DNA of 30,217 nt from Bacillota bacterium (GTDB lineage Bacteria > Bacillota > Clostridia > Lachnospirales > Lachnospiraceae). A model generated the notes under the pieces. The model saw nothing but the letters and a program-made list of their open reading frames with translations. It ran no database searches and was not told the DNA's origin. The stretch is from NCBI GenBank assembly GCA_023407575.1, contig JAEYLX010000055.1:1-30217 (forward strand), in the 5' to 3' direction. This document shows positions 1 to 7,765 of this stretch, in pieces. Numbering within the stretch: position 1 is the first letter of the stretch; every line of letters begins with the position of its first letter. Both the position numbers and the translations under genes were made by a program.

Positions 1-458
1 GCCCAGTGACGGTCACCCATCCCGATATTATCCGTTACTTCATGACCATCCCGGAGGCTTGTCGTCTGGTATTAGAGGCCGGTACGATGGGTAAGGGCGG
101 TGAGATCTTTATCTTCGACATGGGAGAGCCGGTGAAGATAGCGGATTTGGCGAAGCGTATGATCGAGCTGTCCGGATTACAGGTAGACAAAGACATCGAG
201 ATCAAGTACACTGGTCTCCGCCCCGGCGAGAAACTATATGAGGAGCTATTGAACAACAAGGAGAATACGAAAGAGACTCCTCACGAAAAGATCCGGGTAG
301 CGGCGGTTCGTGAGTATGACTATAAGGATGTAGTAGAACATATTAATAGATTAACCGAATTATCTCTCCGTGTCCAGATCCTCTCGATGGTGAGGGAGAT
401 GAAAGCCTTCGTGCCTGAGTTCAAGAGCCAGAACTCTCGGTTTGAGGAGTTAGATTGA
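1..458 (+). CDS. C-terminal part of a CapD/PglF-type UDP-GlcNAc 4,6-dehydratase (5' end outside window)
   Basis: The frame is open from the window edge (first whole codon at 3) to a TGA at 456-458, so the gene starts upstream; a GTG at 6 is internal. The visible part is the last 150 or so residues of the nucleotide-sugar dehydratase domain. Family hallmarks are TVTHPDIIRYFMTIPEA, the GEIFIFDMGEPVKI segment and the LRPGEKLYEELL motif near the C-terminus. Full-length relatives are membrane-anchored and convert UDP-GlcNAc to a UDP-4-keto-6-deoxy-HexNAc. This would feed the WbpV-like SDR (27141-28070) and the initiating transferase (28071-29132). Base composition is more balanced than in the AT-rich genes that follow, fitting a conserved flank of a variable locus. 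A terminator follows the gene. Confidence 0.88.
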   Translation, partial: PVTVTHPDIIRYFMTIPEACRLVLEAGTMGKGGEIFIFDMGEPVKIADLAKRMIELSGLQVDKDIEIKYTGLRPGEKLYEELLNNKENTKETPHEKIRVAAVREYDYKDVVEHINRLTELSLRVQILSMVREMKAFVPEFKSQNSRFEELD

Positions 459-552
459 GAGAGTGGAAATCGTTCAGGCGAAATGTTTGCGGCAAAAATC
501 TTTAACACCATTGTGCAGACATACCGAATGATGAAAATCTGTGTATTAAAAT

Positions 553-604
553 ATCTCGGCTCTACCTTCATTGAACATTTCAAAGAAGGTAGAGCCGAGA
601 TTTT
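553..604 (+). terminator. Strong hairpin terminator after the dehydratase gene
   Basis: A perfect 17-bp inverted repeat pairs 553-569 with 585-601 around a 15-nt loop, and is followed by T601-T604. The other strand also has T-rich sequence after the hairpin, so it may act in both directions. It lies about 95 nt past the stop codon and separates the flanking gene from the variable polysaccharide genes. Confidence 0.85.
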
Positions 605-711
605 AACAAAGTGCTGCTAGGTTAACTGGAATTAAAATATAAAATTTTAAAGCTTAGTGTACAATCCTTGAAATGGGCGTTCACGAGTGCCTGTCTTTTA
701 GGGAATTGCAC

Positions 712-719
712 TAAATTTG
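712..719 (+). promoter_or_regulatory. Candidate Bacteroidetes -7 box upstream of the wzy-like gene
   Basis: TAAATTTG matches the Bacteroidetes -7 consensus TAnnTTTG, 28 nt before the ATG at 748. I see no convincing -33 TTTG at the usual spacing, so this is a weak single-box call. Its place after the 553-604 terminator and before the first gene of the AT-rich run fits an operon promoter. The rest of 459-747 shows no gene. Confidence 0.4.
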
Positions 720-747
720 ATGTTTACTATATATCCAATATATTTCC

Positions 748-1923
748 ATGAGTTTCTATCTCCTATATATCTTTATCCCTGTTATTATTTTTTTTCTTAA
801 TCCTACAAAAAAGAATAATATACTTATTATATATTGGTTTATTATATGTATTATTTCATATGATAATGTTTCTGATTATAGGTCATATTATATCTTGTTT
901 TCACGGTTTAAAAATGGTTTTGGTTTGATGGCCAATGACGCAGATAAAGAGATAGAATTTGCTTGGAATTATGTCTTTTATTTGTTTTCTTTTACTAAGT
1001 ATGGCAATGTTTTAATTCATTCAATTGTATTATCAATAACATCTTTTACCTTTTATAAATACTCAAAGAAATACAATATTTTAAATTTTGCTATTTTAAT
1101 GTATTTCTTAATGGCGTTAGTCGTTTTACATGATAACATTATGCGTCAAGATATTGCAATCTGTTTAGCTTATCCTGCTTATTATTTGATATTAGATGAT
1201 GAATTAAAGATTAGAAATAAAGTTCTAAAAATTATTATTCTAACTATAATTGCATTTTTCTTTCATTACTCTGCTGTTTTTCTTTTACCATTTTATTTTT
1301 TGATTAGACCGTTATCAAAATTAAAACTAAATTATGTTTATGTTTTATTTGCTGTTTTAGTCGTTGGTATAGTATTCGCTCAAGGTGTTGTTATGCGTAT
1401 ATTATTGTCTTTATCTGTAGCTCTATCTGGATCTGGTATCGCTAATCTTAGTGATTTTTCTCTGGCAATGGATAAATATTTAGTTGATAATTTTGACTTT
1501 ATGAGAATAGTAACTGCTGTTTTTTTCTGTTTTCCATTAATATATTTTAGAACTGTTTCAAAATGTGTATATGAGCAAGATAGGCATTTACGATTATGTG
1601 TTAATATGTCATGTTTTGTTATGGTTTGGAAATGTTACTTTGGACCTTATGGGATAACGATTTTTACGCGTCCAGTTGATTATTTAATCTGGTTTGCTGT
1701 TTGGGGGAATTCTTACATGTTAAGAGATATTTATTTAAATAAGCGTAGAACAATTCTTCCATTATTATCATCGCTTTATATAATATTCTACATGTATGTC
1801 AGAGTTCAGTCGTATAGTTTATACTTTGGTGATAACAATTATATGACAATATTCTCCCAAGAGTGTATTGATCAAAAATATTATATCCGTGACCTTGAAG
1901 ATGCTTCTAAAAGAATTCGATAA
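748..1923 (+). CDS. EpsG/Wzy-type polysaccharide polymerase, integral membrane
   Basis: A very hydrophobic 391-residue protein with roughly ten membrane segments. The pattern is EpsG-like: an early soluble stretch with SDYRSYYILFSRF, then an MRQDIAICLAYPAYYL segment after about residue 130 and the FFFHYSAVFLLPFYF helix. That R-Q plus F-H-Y-S combination is characteristic of EpsG-family proteins, which take the Wzy role of joining lipid-linked repeat units on the periplasmic face. The gene is strongly AT-rich and is the first one after the terminator. Together with the Wzx flippase at 18660-20201 it indicates a Wzx/Wzy-dependent pathway. The sequence cannot reveal which linkage it makes. Confidence 0.8.
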   Translation: MSFYLLYIFIPVIIFFLNPTKKNNILIIYWFIICIISYDNVSDYRSYYILFSRFKNGFGLMANDADKEIEFAWNYVFYLFSFTKYGNVLIHSIVLSITSFTFYKYSKKYNILNFAILMYFLMALVVLHDNIMRQDIAICLAYPAYYLILDDELKIRNKVLKIIILTIIAFFFHYSAVFLLPFYFLIRPLSKLKLNYVYVLFAVLVVGIVFAQGVVMRILLSLSVALSGSGIANLSDFSLAMDKYLVDNFDFMRIVTAVFFCFPLIYFRTVSKCVYEQDRHLRLCVNMSCFVMVWKCYFGPYGITIFTRPVDYLIWFAVWGNSYMLRDIYLNKRRTILPLLSSLYIIFYMYVRVQSYSLYFGDNNYMTIFSQECIDQKYYIRDLEDASKRIR

Positions 1924-1945
1924 ATTAGAAATTTTTAATTAAAAA

Positions 1946-3112
1946 ATGATATATATTTATTTAAGAAACAAAGTCCGATTTGTTTATTTAAAAATTATTA
2001 GACTTAGAGAGTTGTTTTTTCCTTCAATAGAAAAATATATACCTCTTGGTGACTTGCATGCTACTCATATTTCAGCATTCTGTTATGGAAATGCAGGAGA
2101 TACACTATTGCCAGTAGTTTTGAGAGATTTATTTAATAAAACACTAGGTGTGAGTAAATGGAGAGGAAAAAATGTAGATCATCTCGTTGATAATCATGAT
2201 GTCGAACAGTTTAATTCTGATGATTTTCTTGTAATTGGTGGAGGTGGTCTTTTTTTAGCAGATACATCACCTAATGACATTAGCGGATGGCAATGGAATT
2301 GTAGCGTAGAACAGCTGGAAAAAATTTCAAAACCAATGATCGGTTTTGCTATTGGATATAACAGATTCAGGGGACAACAGGATTTTAAACCCATTTTTCG
2401 TAAACATCTTAATCTTTTTGTTGCAAAATGTGCTTTTATTGGTCTTAGAAATCATGGAAGTATTGAAAAGGTAAAAGAATATTTAGATTCTGATGAATTG
2501 AGACAGAAGCTAGTCTTTCAACCATGCATGACTACTCTTATATCGAGAATTTATCCTAATTATACTGATTATAGTAAAAAGGAGGATTTTATAGCTTTCA
2601 ATTGCGCCTTTGATAGGGAAGAAATGAGGTCCCTAAAAGATAGTATTTTATATGAAATTAGTAATGTAGCTAAACGATTATCAGAGATAACTACAATAAA
2701 ATATTATGTTCATTCTAAAACAGATAAAAAAATTTTAAAATTATGGGATGAATTAAATATTAGATATGAAATTATTACCTTGGATAAGGCTGTACAAATT
2801 GTTCATGAGTATTCTAAACCTCGTTTAGTTATTGGTATGAGAGGACATGCTCAATTGATACCATTTGGCTGTAATACCCCGATTTTATCAATTATTTCTC
2901 ACGATAAAATGCAGTATTTCTTGGATGATATACATCATCCTGAATGGGGTGTAGATGTAAAAGATGAAAAATTCGGTACTAAATTATATAATAAAGCAGT
3001 TGATTATTATTCAAATTATCAAGATAATATTGATGAAATATTAAAAGAACAGGATTATTTATTAAAAGTTACAACTAAAAATATGGGCTTTATTAAAAAT
3101 ATATTAAAATAA
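1946..3112 (+). CDS. Polysaccharide pyruvyl transferase family protein
   Basis: A 388-residue soluble protein. Near the N-terminus it has AFCYGNAGDTLLP, the G-N-x-G-D signature of the pyruvyl transferase family. An FLVIGGGGLFLAD glycine-rich motif lies around residues 95-108. The C-terminal half has GMRGHAQLIPFGCNTPIL followed by ISHDKMQYFLDD, also typical. Family members usually transfer pyruvate from PEP to a sugar to form a ketal, though some act in other glycan modifications. Its TAA overlaps the next ATG (TAATG at 3110-3114), so it is translationally coupled to the nonulosonate synthase. Target sugar unknown. Confidence 0.78.
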   Translation: MIYIYLRNKVRFVYLKIIRLRELFFPSIEKYIPLGDLHATHISAFCYGNAGDTLLPVVLRDLFNKTLGVSKWRGKNVDHLVDNHDVEQFNSDDFLVIGGGGLFLADTSPNDISGWQWNCSVEQLEKISKPMIGFAIGYNRFRGQQDFKPIFRKHLNLFVAKCAFIGLRNHGSIEKVKEYLDSDELRQKLVFQPCMTTLISRIYPNYTDYSKKEDFIAFNCAFDREEMRSLKDSILYEISNVAKRLSEITTIKYYVHSKTDKKILKLWDELNIRYEIITLDKAVQIVHEYSKPRLVIGMRGHAQLIPFGCNTPILSIISHDKMQYFLDDIHHPEWGVDVKDEKFGTKLYNKAVDYYSNYQDNIDEILKEQDYLLKVTTKNMGFIKNILK

Positions 3113-3987
3113 TGAAAATGCCAAAAATAATAGCCGAAATCGGTTGCAACCACAAGGGCGATATGAACATCGCTCGAGAGATGATTATGACAGCAGCAAC
3201 ATATTGTAAGGTTGATGTTGTTAAGTTTCAGAAGAGATATAATACTGAGCTTCTTACTCCTGAAGAGTATAATGCTCCACACCCTCATCCAGAGAATTCT
3301 TATGGTCCCACATATGGAGCTCATCGTGAGTTTCTAGAGTTTGACCTAGATCAGCATAAACAACTACAAGCATGGTGTAATGAATTCGGAATTGAATATT
3401 CAACATCTGTTTGGGACGTTACATCTGCTAAAGAAATTACAACACTTCAACCTAGTTTAATAAAGATTCCTTCTGCATGTAATTTGAATAAGCCTATGTT
3501 ACAGTTTCTGTGTGACAACTTTGATGGTGAAATACACATGTCATTTGGAATGACAACTAAGGACGAAGAAGAAGAAATCGTTTCTTTCTTTGAGCATAAT
3601 AATCGTGCAAAAGATCTTGTCCTTTACAACTGTACTTCCGGATACCCTGTTCCTTTCGAAGATATTTGTTTACTTGAGCTAACACGTATGCGTAAGGAAT
3701 ACGCTGATCGAGTTAAGGCTATCGGATTCTCTGGTCATCACCTCGGTATTGCTGTTGATTCTGCTGCTGTTGCTCTTGGTGCAGAGTGGATAGAAAGGCA
3801 TTATACTCTTGATCGTACTTGGAAGGGAACTGATCATGCAGCTTCTCTTGAGCCAGATGGAGTTCGTAAGTTGGCACGTGATTGTCGTGCAGTTGCTAAG
3901 GCTTTGACATATAAGGATAAGGATATTCTTGATATTGAGATGGTTCAGCGTAATAAGCTGAAGAAAAATCAAATTAAAGGTTTTTAA
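3112..3987 (+). CDS. NeuB-type nonulosonic acid synthase lacking the C-terminal SAF domain (Kdn-9-P synthase candidate)
   Basis: A 291-residue TIM-barrel enzyme that would condense PEP with a hexose or its phosphate. Conserved motifs are AEIGCNHKG (8-16), VKFQKR (37-42), STSVWD (97-102), KIPSAC (118-123), GFSGHHLGI (205-213) and GAEWIERHYTLD through GTDHAASLEPD (223-249). Typical NeuB proteins run to about 340-350 residues with an SAF/antifreeze-like domain that helps hold N-acetylmannosamine. Here the chain ends just after the barrel and only 88 nt remain before the next gene, so the domain is truly absent. There is no NeuC-like epimerase nearby, and the next gene carries a phosphatase domain. 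Both point to a 9-phosphate route such as mannose-6-P to Kdn-9-P, but the product is inferred. Confidence 0.8.
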   Translation: MKMPKIIAEIGCNHKGDMNIAREMIMTAATYCKVDVVKFQKRYNTELLTPEEYNAPHPHPENSYGPTYGAHREFLEFDLDQHKQLQAWCNEFGIEYSTSVWDVTSAKEITTLQPSLIKIPSACNLNKPMLQFLCDNFDGEIHMSFGMTTKDEEEEIVSFFEHNNRAKDLVLYNCTSGYPVPFEDICLLELTRMRKEYADRVKAIGFSGHHLGIAVDSAAVALGAEWIERHYTLDRTWKGTDHAASLEPDGVRKLARDCRAVAKALTYKDKDILDIEMVQRNKLKKNQIKGF

Positions 3988-3996
3988 TATAGAGTA

Positions 3997-4053
3997 TCTA
4001 GATGCACAGGTGGAAGTGGAACTTAAGTTTGTGGTTCGATACCACCATCCAGA
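3997..4053 (+). other. tRNA-like fold between the synthase and cytidylyltransferase genes
   Basis: 3998-4004 pairs with 4046-4052 as a 7-bp acceptor-like stem with one A-C mismatch; one more pair (3997-4053) is possible. Directly inside the 3' strand sits a T-arm lookalike at 4031-4045: GTGG, loop TTCGATA, CCAC, abutting the acceptor strand exactly as in a tRNA. Only 26 nt remain for D and anticodon arms, so a normal cloverleaf is not possible. It may be a decayed tRNA, a tRNA mimic, or chance. Confidence 0.3.
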
Positions 4054-4075
4054 GCAAAAATTATGAAGATAAATA

Positions 4076-5245
4076 ATGAAAACAATAGCATTTATTCCCG
4101 TTAGAGGAGGAAGTAAGTCAATACCTCTAAAGAATATCAAACCATTTTGTGGTAAGCCATTAGTGTGTTGGAACATTGAGGCACTTGAAAATTGCAAAGA
4201 CGTTGATGAGGTTATTGTTGCAACTGATTCTGAAGATATTTGGAATACTGTTGAAAAGCAAAATTACAGAAAGACTAGGTTGTATCGTCGGTCAGCAGAA
4301 AATGCTTGTGATACATCATCTACTGAAAGCGTAATGCTTGAGTATATTCATAATTCAAAACTTGCTGATGATATTATATTTATGCTGGTACAGGCAACTT
4401 CCCCGCTTACAGAGTCATTGCATTTTTTGGAGGCTCTTCAAATGTATGCGAAGGGAGAGTATGATAGTATAATTACATGTGTTCGAAATTATCGTTTTTT
4501 TTGGAATGAAAATGGTACAAGTATGAACTATGATTATATGAATCGTCCTCGTCGACAAAACTTTAGCGGAATGTTAATGGAGAATGGCGCTTTTTATATA
4601 AATACTGTTAGTAATATAAAAAAAACTGGTAATCGACTTAGTGGCAAAATTGGTATTTATGAAATGCCTGATTATACAGCTTTTGAAATTGACGAACCTG
4701 ATGATTGGTTGATTCTTGAGAATCTAATGCATAAGCATATTCTTTCAAGAATAGATAAGTTTGACGGTAATATCAAACTGTTTCTTTCTGATGTTGATGG
4801 TACTCTTACAGATGGTGGTATGTATTATACTGAGTTCGGAGATGAAATTAAGAAGTTCAATACACGTGATGGAATGGGGATTGCCAAACTTCGTGATAGA
4901 GGTGTTAAAGTTGGAATTATCACAAGTGAAGATCAACATCTTAATGAGAGAAGAGCTAAAAAACTGCATTTAGATTATTTATTTCAAGGGAAAAGAAATT
5001 GTAGTAAGCTTGAGACGGTAAAAAGTATTTGTGGTAATTTAGGAATATCAATAAATGAAGTTGCTTATATTGGTGATGATATAAATTGTATAGATCTTTT
5101 AAGGGAAGTCGGTTTGGCTGCATGTCCATCCGATGCTTGTTCTGAAGTTATGAAATTACCAAAGATTAATGTTATGAAGCATGCTGGTGGTGATGGATGT
5201 GTTCGTGAATTTATCGATACTATAATACTACAATATGTTAGATAA
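4076..5245 (+). CDS. CMP-nonulosonate synthetase fused to a KdsC-like HAD phosphatase
   Basis: A 389-residue two-domain protein. Residues 1 to about 225 are a NeuA-type cytidylyltransferase: FIPVRGGSKSIPLKNI near the start, MLVQATSPLT (103-112) and FEIDEPDDW (203-211). Residues about 230-389 are a KdsC/YrbI-type HAD phosphatase with the nucleophile motif DVDGT (239-243), TSED (283-286) and IGDDIN (332-337). The likely job is to remove the 9-phosphate of a nonulosonate-9-P and activate the free acid as the CMP-sugar. Vertebrate CMAS has a similar cytidylyltransferase plus phosphatase-like layout. In B. thetaiotaomicron, as I recall, Kdn synthesis uses separate synthase, phosphatase and cytidylyltransferase genes. 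The 3' end overlaps the next gene by 11 nt. Confidence 0.85.
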   Translation: MKTIAFIPVRGGSKSIPLKNIKPFCGKPLVCWNIEALENCKDVDEVIVATDSEDIWNTVEKQNYRKTRLYRRSAENACDTSSTESVMLEYIHNSKLADDIIFMLVQATSPLTESLHFLEALQMYAKGEYDSIITCVRNYRFFWNENGTSMNYDYMNRPRRQNFSGMLMENGAFYINTVSNIKKTGNRLSGKIGIYEMPDYTAFEIDEPDDWLILENLMHKHILSRIDKFDGNIKLFLSDVDGTLTDGGMYYTEFGDEIKKFNTRDGMGIAKLRDRGVKVGIITSEDQHLNERRAKKLHLDYLFQGKRNCSKLETVKSICGNLGISINEVAYIGDDINCIDLLREVGLAACPSDACSEVMKLPKINVMKHAGGDGCVREFIDTIILQYVR

Positions 5246-6386
5246 AATAATCATAATTTCTTGGAGTAATTATGACCAAAGAATAGGTGATCAGTTTGAT
5301 GTTCTATATTTAATAAATAATGGGTATGTCGTTGAGTATTGGGATGTATCAAATATTACTATCCCAGGTTATTCCGTTAAAAACTGTATTCCACCAGAAG
5401 GGCTAGTTAATGTTAAATTTGAAAATAAAAAAGAATTTATTGGACGAGTAAATAAAGAAAGACATTCCTATTTTATTGTCTATATGAACTGTTGCCCTAA
5501 GAGTTTCTTTTGCTATAGAATTCTTAGTAAATTTAATTGTTTTCAAATATATTGTGTAAATGGTGTTTTACCTGCTGTATCAAAAATAACAAGATATAGT
5601 CAATATATTCGGATTTTATCTTTGGATAATATTTTGCAAATCTTTCAAAAAATTATTTTTTCTTTATTATTAAATACAAAATTAATTAGACCTGTTAATA
5701 TACTGCTGAAAACATGTGATATTGCTAGTAACAAAGGTGGATGTAAGATAAATGATAAAACAAAAGTCTTCCCTTTTAATACACTTGATTTTCAACAAAC
5801 ACTATTACAAAACAATGTAGATCCGTTCCCAAATGAAAGATATATTGTTTTTTTAGATCAATATTTACCTTTTCATCCTGATAATAAGATGAGGGGGATT
5901 AACTATGATCCTTCTGATTATTTTATGCAGATGAATCATTTTTTTAATAGGATCGAAGAGAAACTTTCATGTAAGGTAATAATTGCAGGACATCCTGCTG
6001 TGGAGGATAGACAATCTTATTGTACTTATTTTAATGGTCGGAAGGTTGTGTATGATAATACAATGGTTCTAATAAAAAATTCTATTGCAACCATTGCTCA
6101 TTTTTCAACTGCAGTTTCTTATTCTGTAATTTTTAAAAAGAAGATATTTTTTGTTTTTTCTGAAGATATGAAGAATACATCTCCTTTGCAATATAGTATG
6201 GGTAATAATATAAGTAGCATGTTAAAAAGTAGAATAATTGAACTCAATAATAAATCAAATTTTGATATTGATTTTGATTTGGATATTAATTTGGCTGCTT
6301 ATGATAATTACAAACATCTGTATTTAGTTAATAGAGATTCTCAGAATGAACAAAATGGCAAATTATTAATAGACTCAATTTCTTAA
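5235..6386 (+). CDS. Unfamiliar protein, putative nonulosonate/glycosyl transferase
   Basis: A 383-residue protein I cannot assign firmly. It is AT-rich and has no signal peptide. One internal hydrophobic stretch (FQKIIFSLLL) may be amphipathic. The C-terminal half has an AGHPAVEDR segment, then a GRKVVYDNTM strand, and IATIAHFSTAVSYSVIFKKKIFFVF. This order (HP motif, strand, then H-x-S-T-A before a hydrophobic strand) recalls the nucleotide-binding half of GT-B enzymes such as polysialyl- and CDP-glycerol-type transferases. It overlaps the CMP-sugar synthetase by 11 nt and is followed after 2 nt by the 2,3-dehydratase. A role in transferring the nonulosonic acid is therefore attractive but rests on context. 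Confidence 0.5.
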   Translation: MLDKIIIISWSNYDQRIGDQFDVLYLINNGYVVEYWDVSNITIPGYSVKNCIPPEGLVNVKFENKKEFIGRVNKERHSYFIVYMNCCPKSFFCYRILSKFNCFQIYCVNGVLPAVSKITRYSQYIRILSLDNILQIFQKIIFSLLLNTKLIRPVNILLKTCDIASNKGGCKINDKTKVFPFNTLDFQQTLLQNNVDPFPNERYIVFLDQYLPFHPDNKMRGINYDPSDYFMQMNHFFNRIEEKLSCKVIIAGHPAVEDRQSYCTYFNGRKVVYDNTMVLIKNSIATIAHFSTAVSYSVIFKKKIFFVFSEDMKNTSPLQYSMGNNISSMLKSRIIELNNKSNFDIDFDLDINLAAYDNYKHLYLVNRDSQNEQNGKLLIDSIS

Positions 6387-6388
6387 GT

Positions 6389-7765
6389 ATGATCATAAAA
6401 TCATTGATAACACTGGATAATCCATTTAATTCTACTGAAGAAATACGTCAATGGATTGAACGACGCAATCAGGAAGTCGAAGTAAAGGTTGATAGAATAC
6501 CGCTTTCAGAAATGAAAATGTGGCATACAAAAAATGACGGTTCTATTCATCATAATTCTGGTCGTTTTTTTTCTATTGTTGGTATTGATGTCAAAACTGA
6601 TTATGGGAATAATCATCACTGGCGTCAACCCATCATTCTTCAGCCTGAAGTAGGTTATCTTGGAATTTTAACTAAAGAGATTGACGGAGTACTATATTGT
6701 CTTATGCAGGCAAAGATAGAACCTGGAAATGTAAACTGTGTTCAGATTTCACCAACACTTCAGGCAACTAAGAGTAATTATTCTCGAGTTCATTCTGGTA
6801 AGTCTCCTAATTATCTAGAGTACTTCGTTAATGCTAAACCTGAAAATATCATATTAGATCAGCTTCAGTCAGAACAAGGTGCTCGTTTCATGCGGAAGCG
6901 CAATCGAAACATTATTATTAAAGTGAATGAGGATTTGCCGGTTTTGGATGATTTTAAATGGATGACTTTAGGACAGATCAAAGAACTAATGTGCTATGAT
7001 AACATGGTAAACATGGATACACGCACCGTATTATCTGGATTGAAAATATCGGATTATATCACACCATTAGATGGCTTAAGAGGAATGTCTCAGTTTGGCA
7101 AAGATATGATACTTTCTTCAGAAACTAATCATGCCTTTATTAGCACTCGCGATCATTTGTCATGGCTTACTGGTTTAAAGGCTAAGTATGATCTATTTGT
7201 AGACTTCTGCCCTGTAACTGATATGCCTGGATGGTCCACAAAAGAATATGAGATAGTAAGAGAGGATGAGAAGTATTTCAAGATTATAGGTGTTAATGTT
7301 ACAATATCGAATAGAGAAGTGGCATCCTGGTGTCAGCCTTTGGTAGAGCCAATGCAGCAAGGACTTTATGGTTTTATTATAAAAAAGATAAATGGTGTTT
7401 ATCATTTCCTTGTTCAAGCAAAATTAGAATGTGGAAATTTTGATGTTATGGAATTGGCACCTACTGTACAATGCCTTACAGGGAAAATTGCAGAAGAAGG
7501 TGACATGAAGCCTCCATTTATCGATCAAATATTACATACCTCAAAAGAATCTGTAATTTTTGATACTCTTCAGTCTGAAGAAGGCGGCAGATTCTATAAG
7601 GAACAAAATCGAAATATTATGGTTGAGGTCGGTGATGAATTTCCTTTGGAATTACCAGAGCGTTACACTTGGATGACTCTTCGTCAAATATATAAATTCC
7701 TTAGATTTAATAATTATCTTAATATTCAGGCTCGTAGCTTGATTTCGGCAATAAATTACAAATAA
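6389..7765 (+). CDS. NDP-hexose 2,3-dehydratase family protein
   Basis: A 458-residue protein with the internal duplication typical of this family (relatives include TylCVI, EryBVI and SpnO). The first half has AKIEPGNVNCVQISPTLQAT, LDQLQSEQGARF and FKWMTLGQIKELM. The second half repeats these as AKLECGNFDVMELAPTVQ, FDTLQSEEGGRF and YTWMTLRQIYKFL. The family removes the C2 hydroxyl of an NDP-4-keto-6-deoxyhexose, giving a 3,4-diketo-2,6-dideoxy intermediate that needs a 3-ketoreductase. The matching reductase is two genes downstream. Length is normal. Its stop overlaps the aminotransferase start (TAATG). The family is best known from actinobacterial antibiotic clusters, so its presence in a Bacteroidales polysaccharide operon stands out. 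Confidence 0.85.
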   Translation: MIIKSLITLDNPFNSTEEIRQWIERRNQEVEVKVDRIPLSEMKMWHTKNDGSIHHNSGRFFSIVGIDVKTDYGNNHHWRQPIILQPEVGYLGILTKEIDGVLYCLMQAKIEPGNVNCVQISPTLQATKSNYSRVHSGKSPNYLEYFVNAKPENIILDQLQSEQGARFMRKRNRNIIIKVNEDLPVLDDFKWMTLGQIKELMCYDNMVNMDTRTVLSGLKISDYITPLDGLRGMSQFGKDMILSSETNHAFISTRDHLSWLTGLKAKYDLFVDFCPVTDMPGWSTKEYEIVREDEKYFKIIGVNVTISNREVASWCQPLVEPMQQGLYGFIIKKINGVYHFLVQAKLECGNFDVMELAPTVQCLTGKIAEEGDMKPPFIDQILHTSKESVIFDTLQSEEGGRFYKEQNRNIMVEVGDEFPLELPERYTWMTLRQIYKFLRFNNYLNIQARSLISAINYK

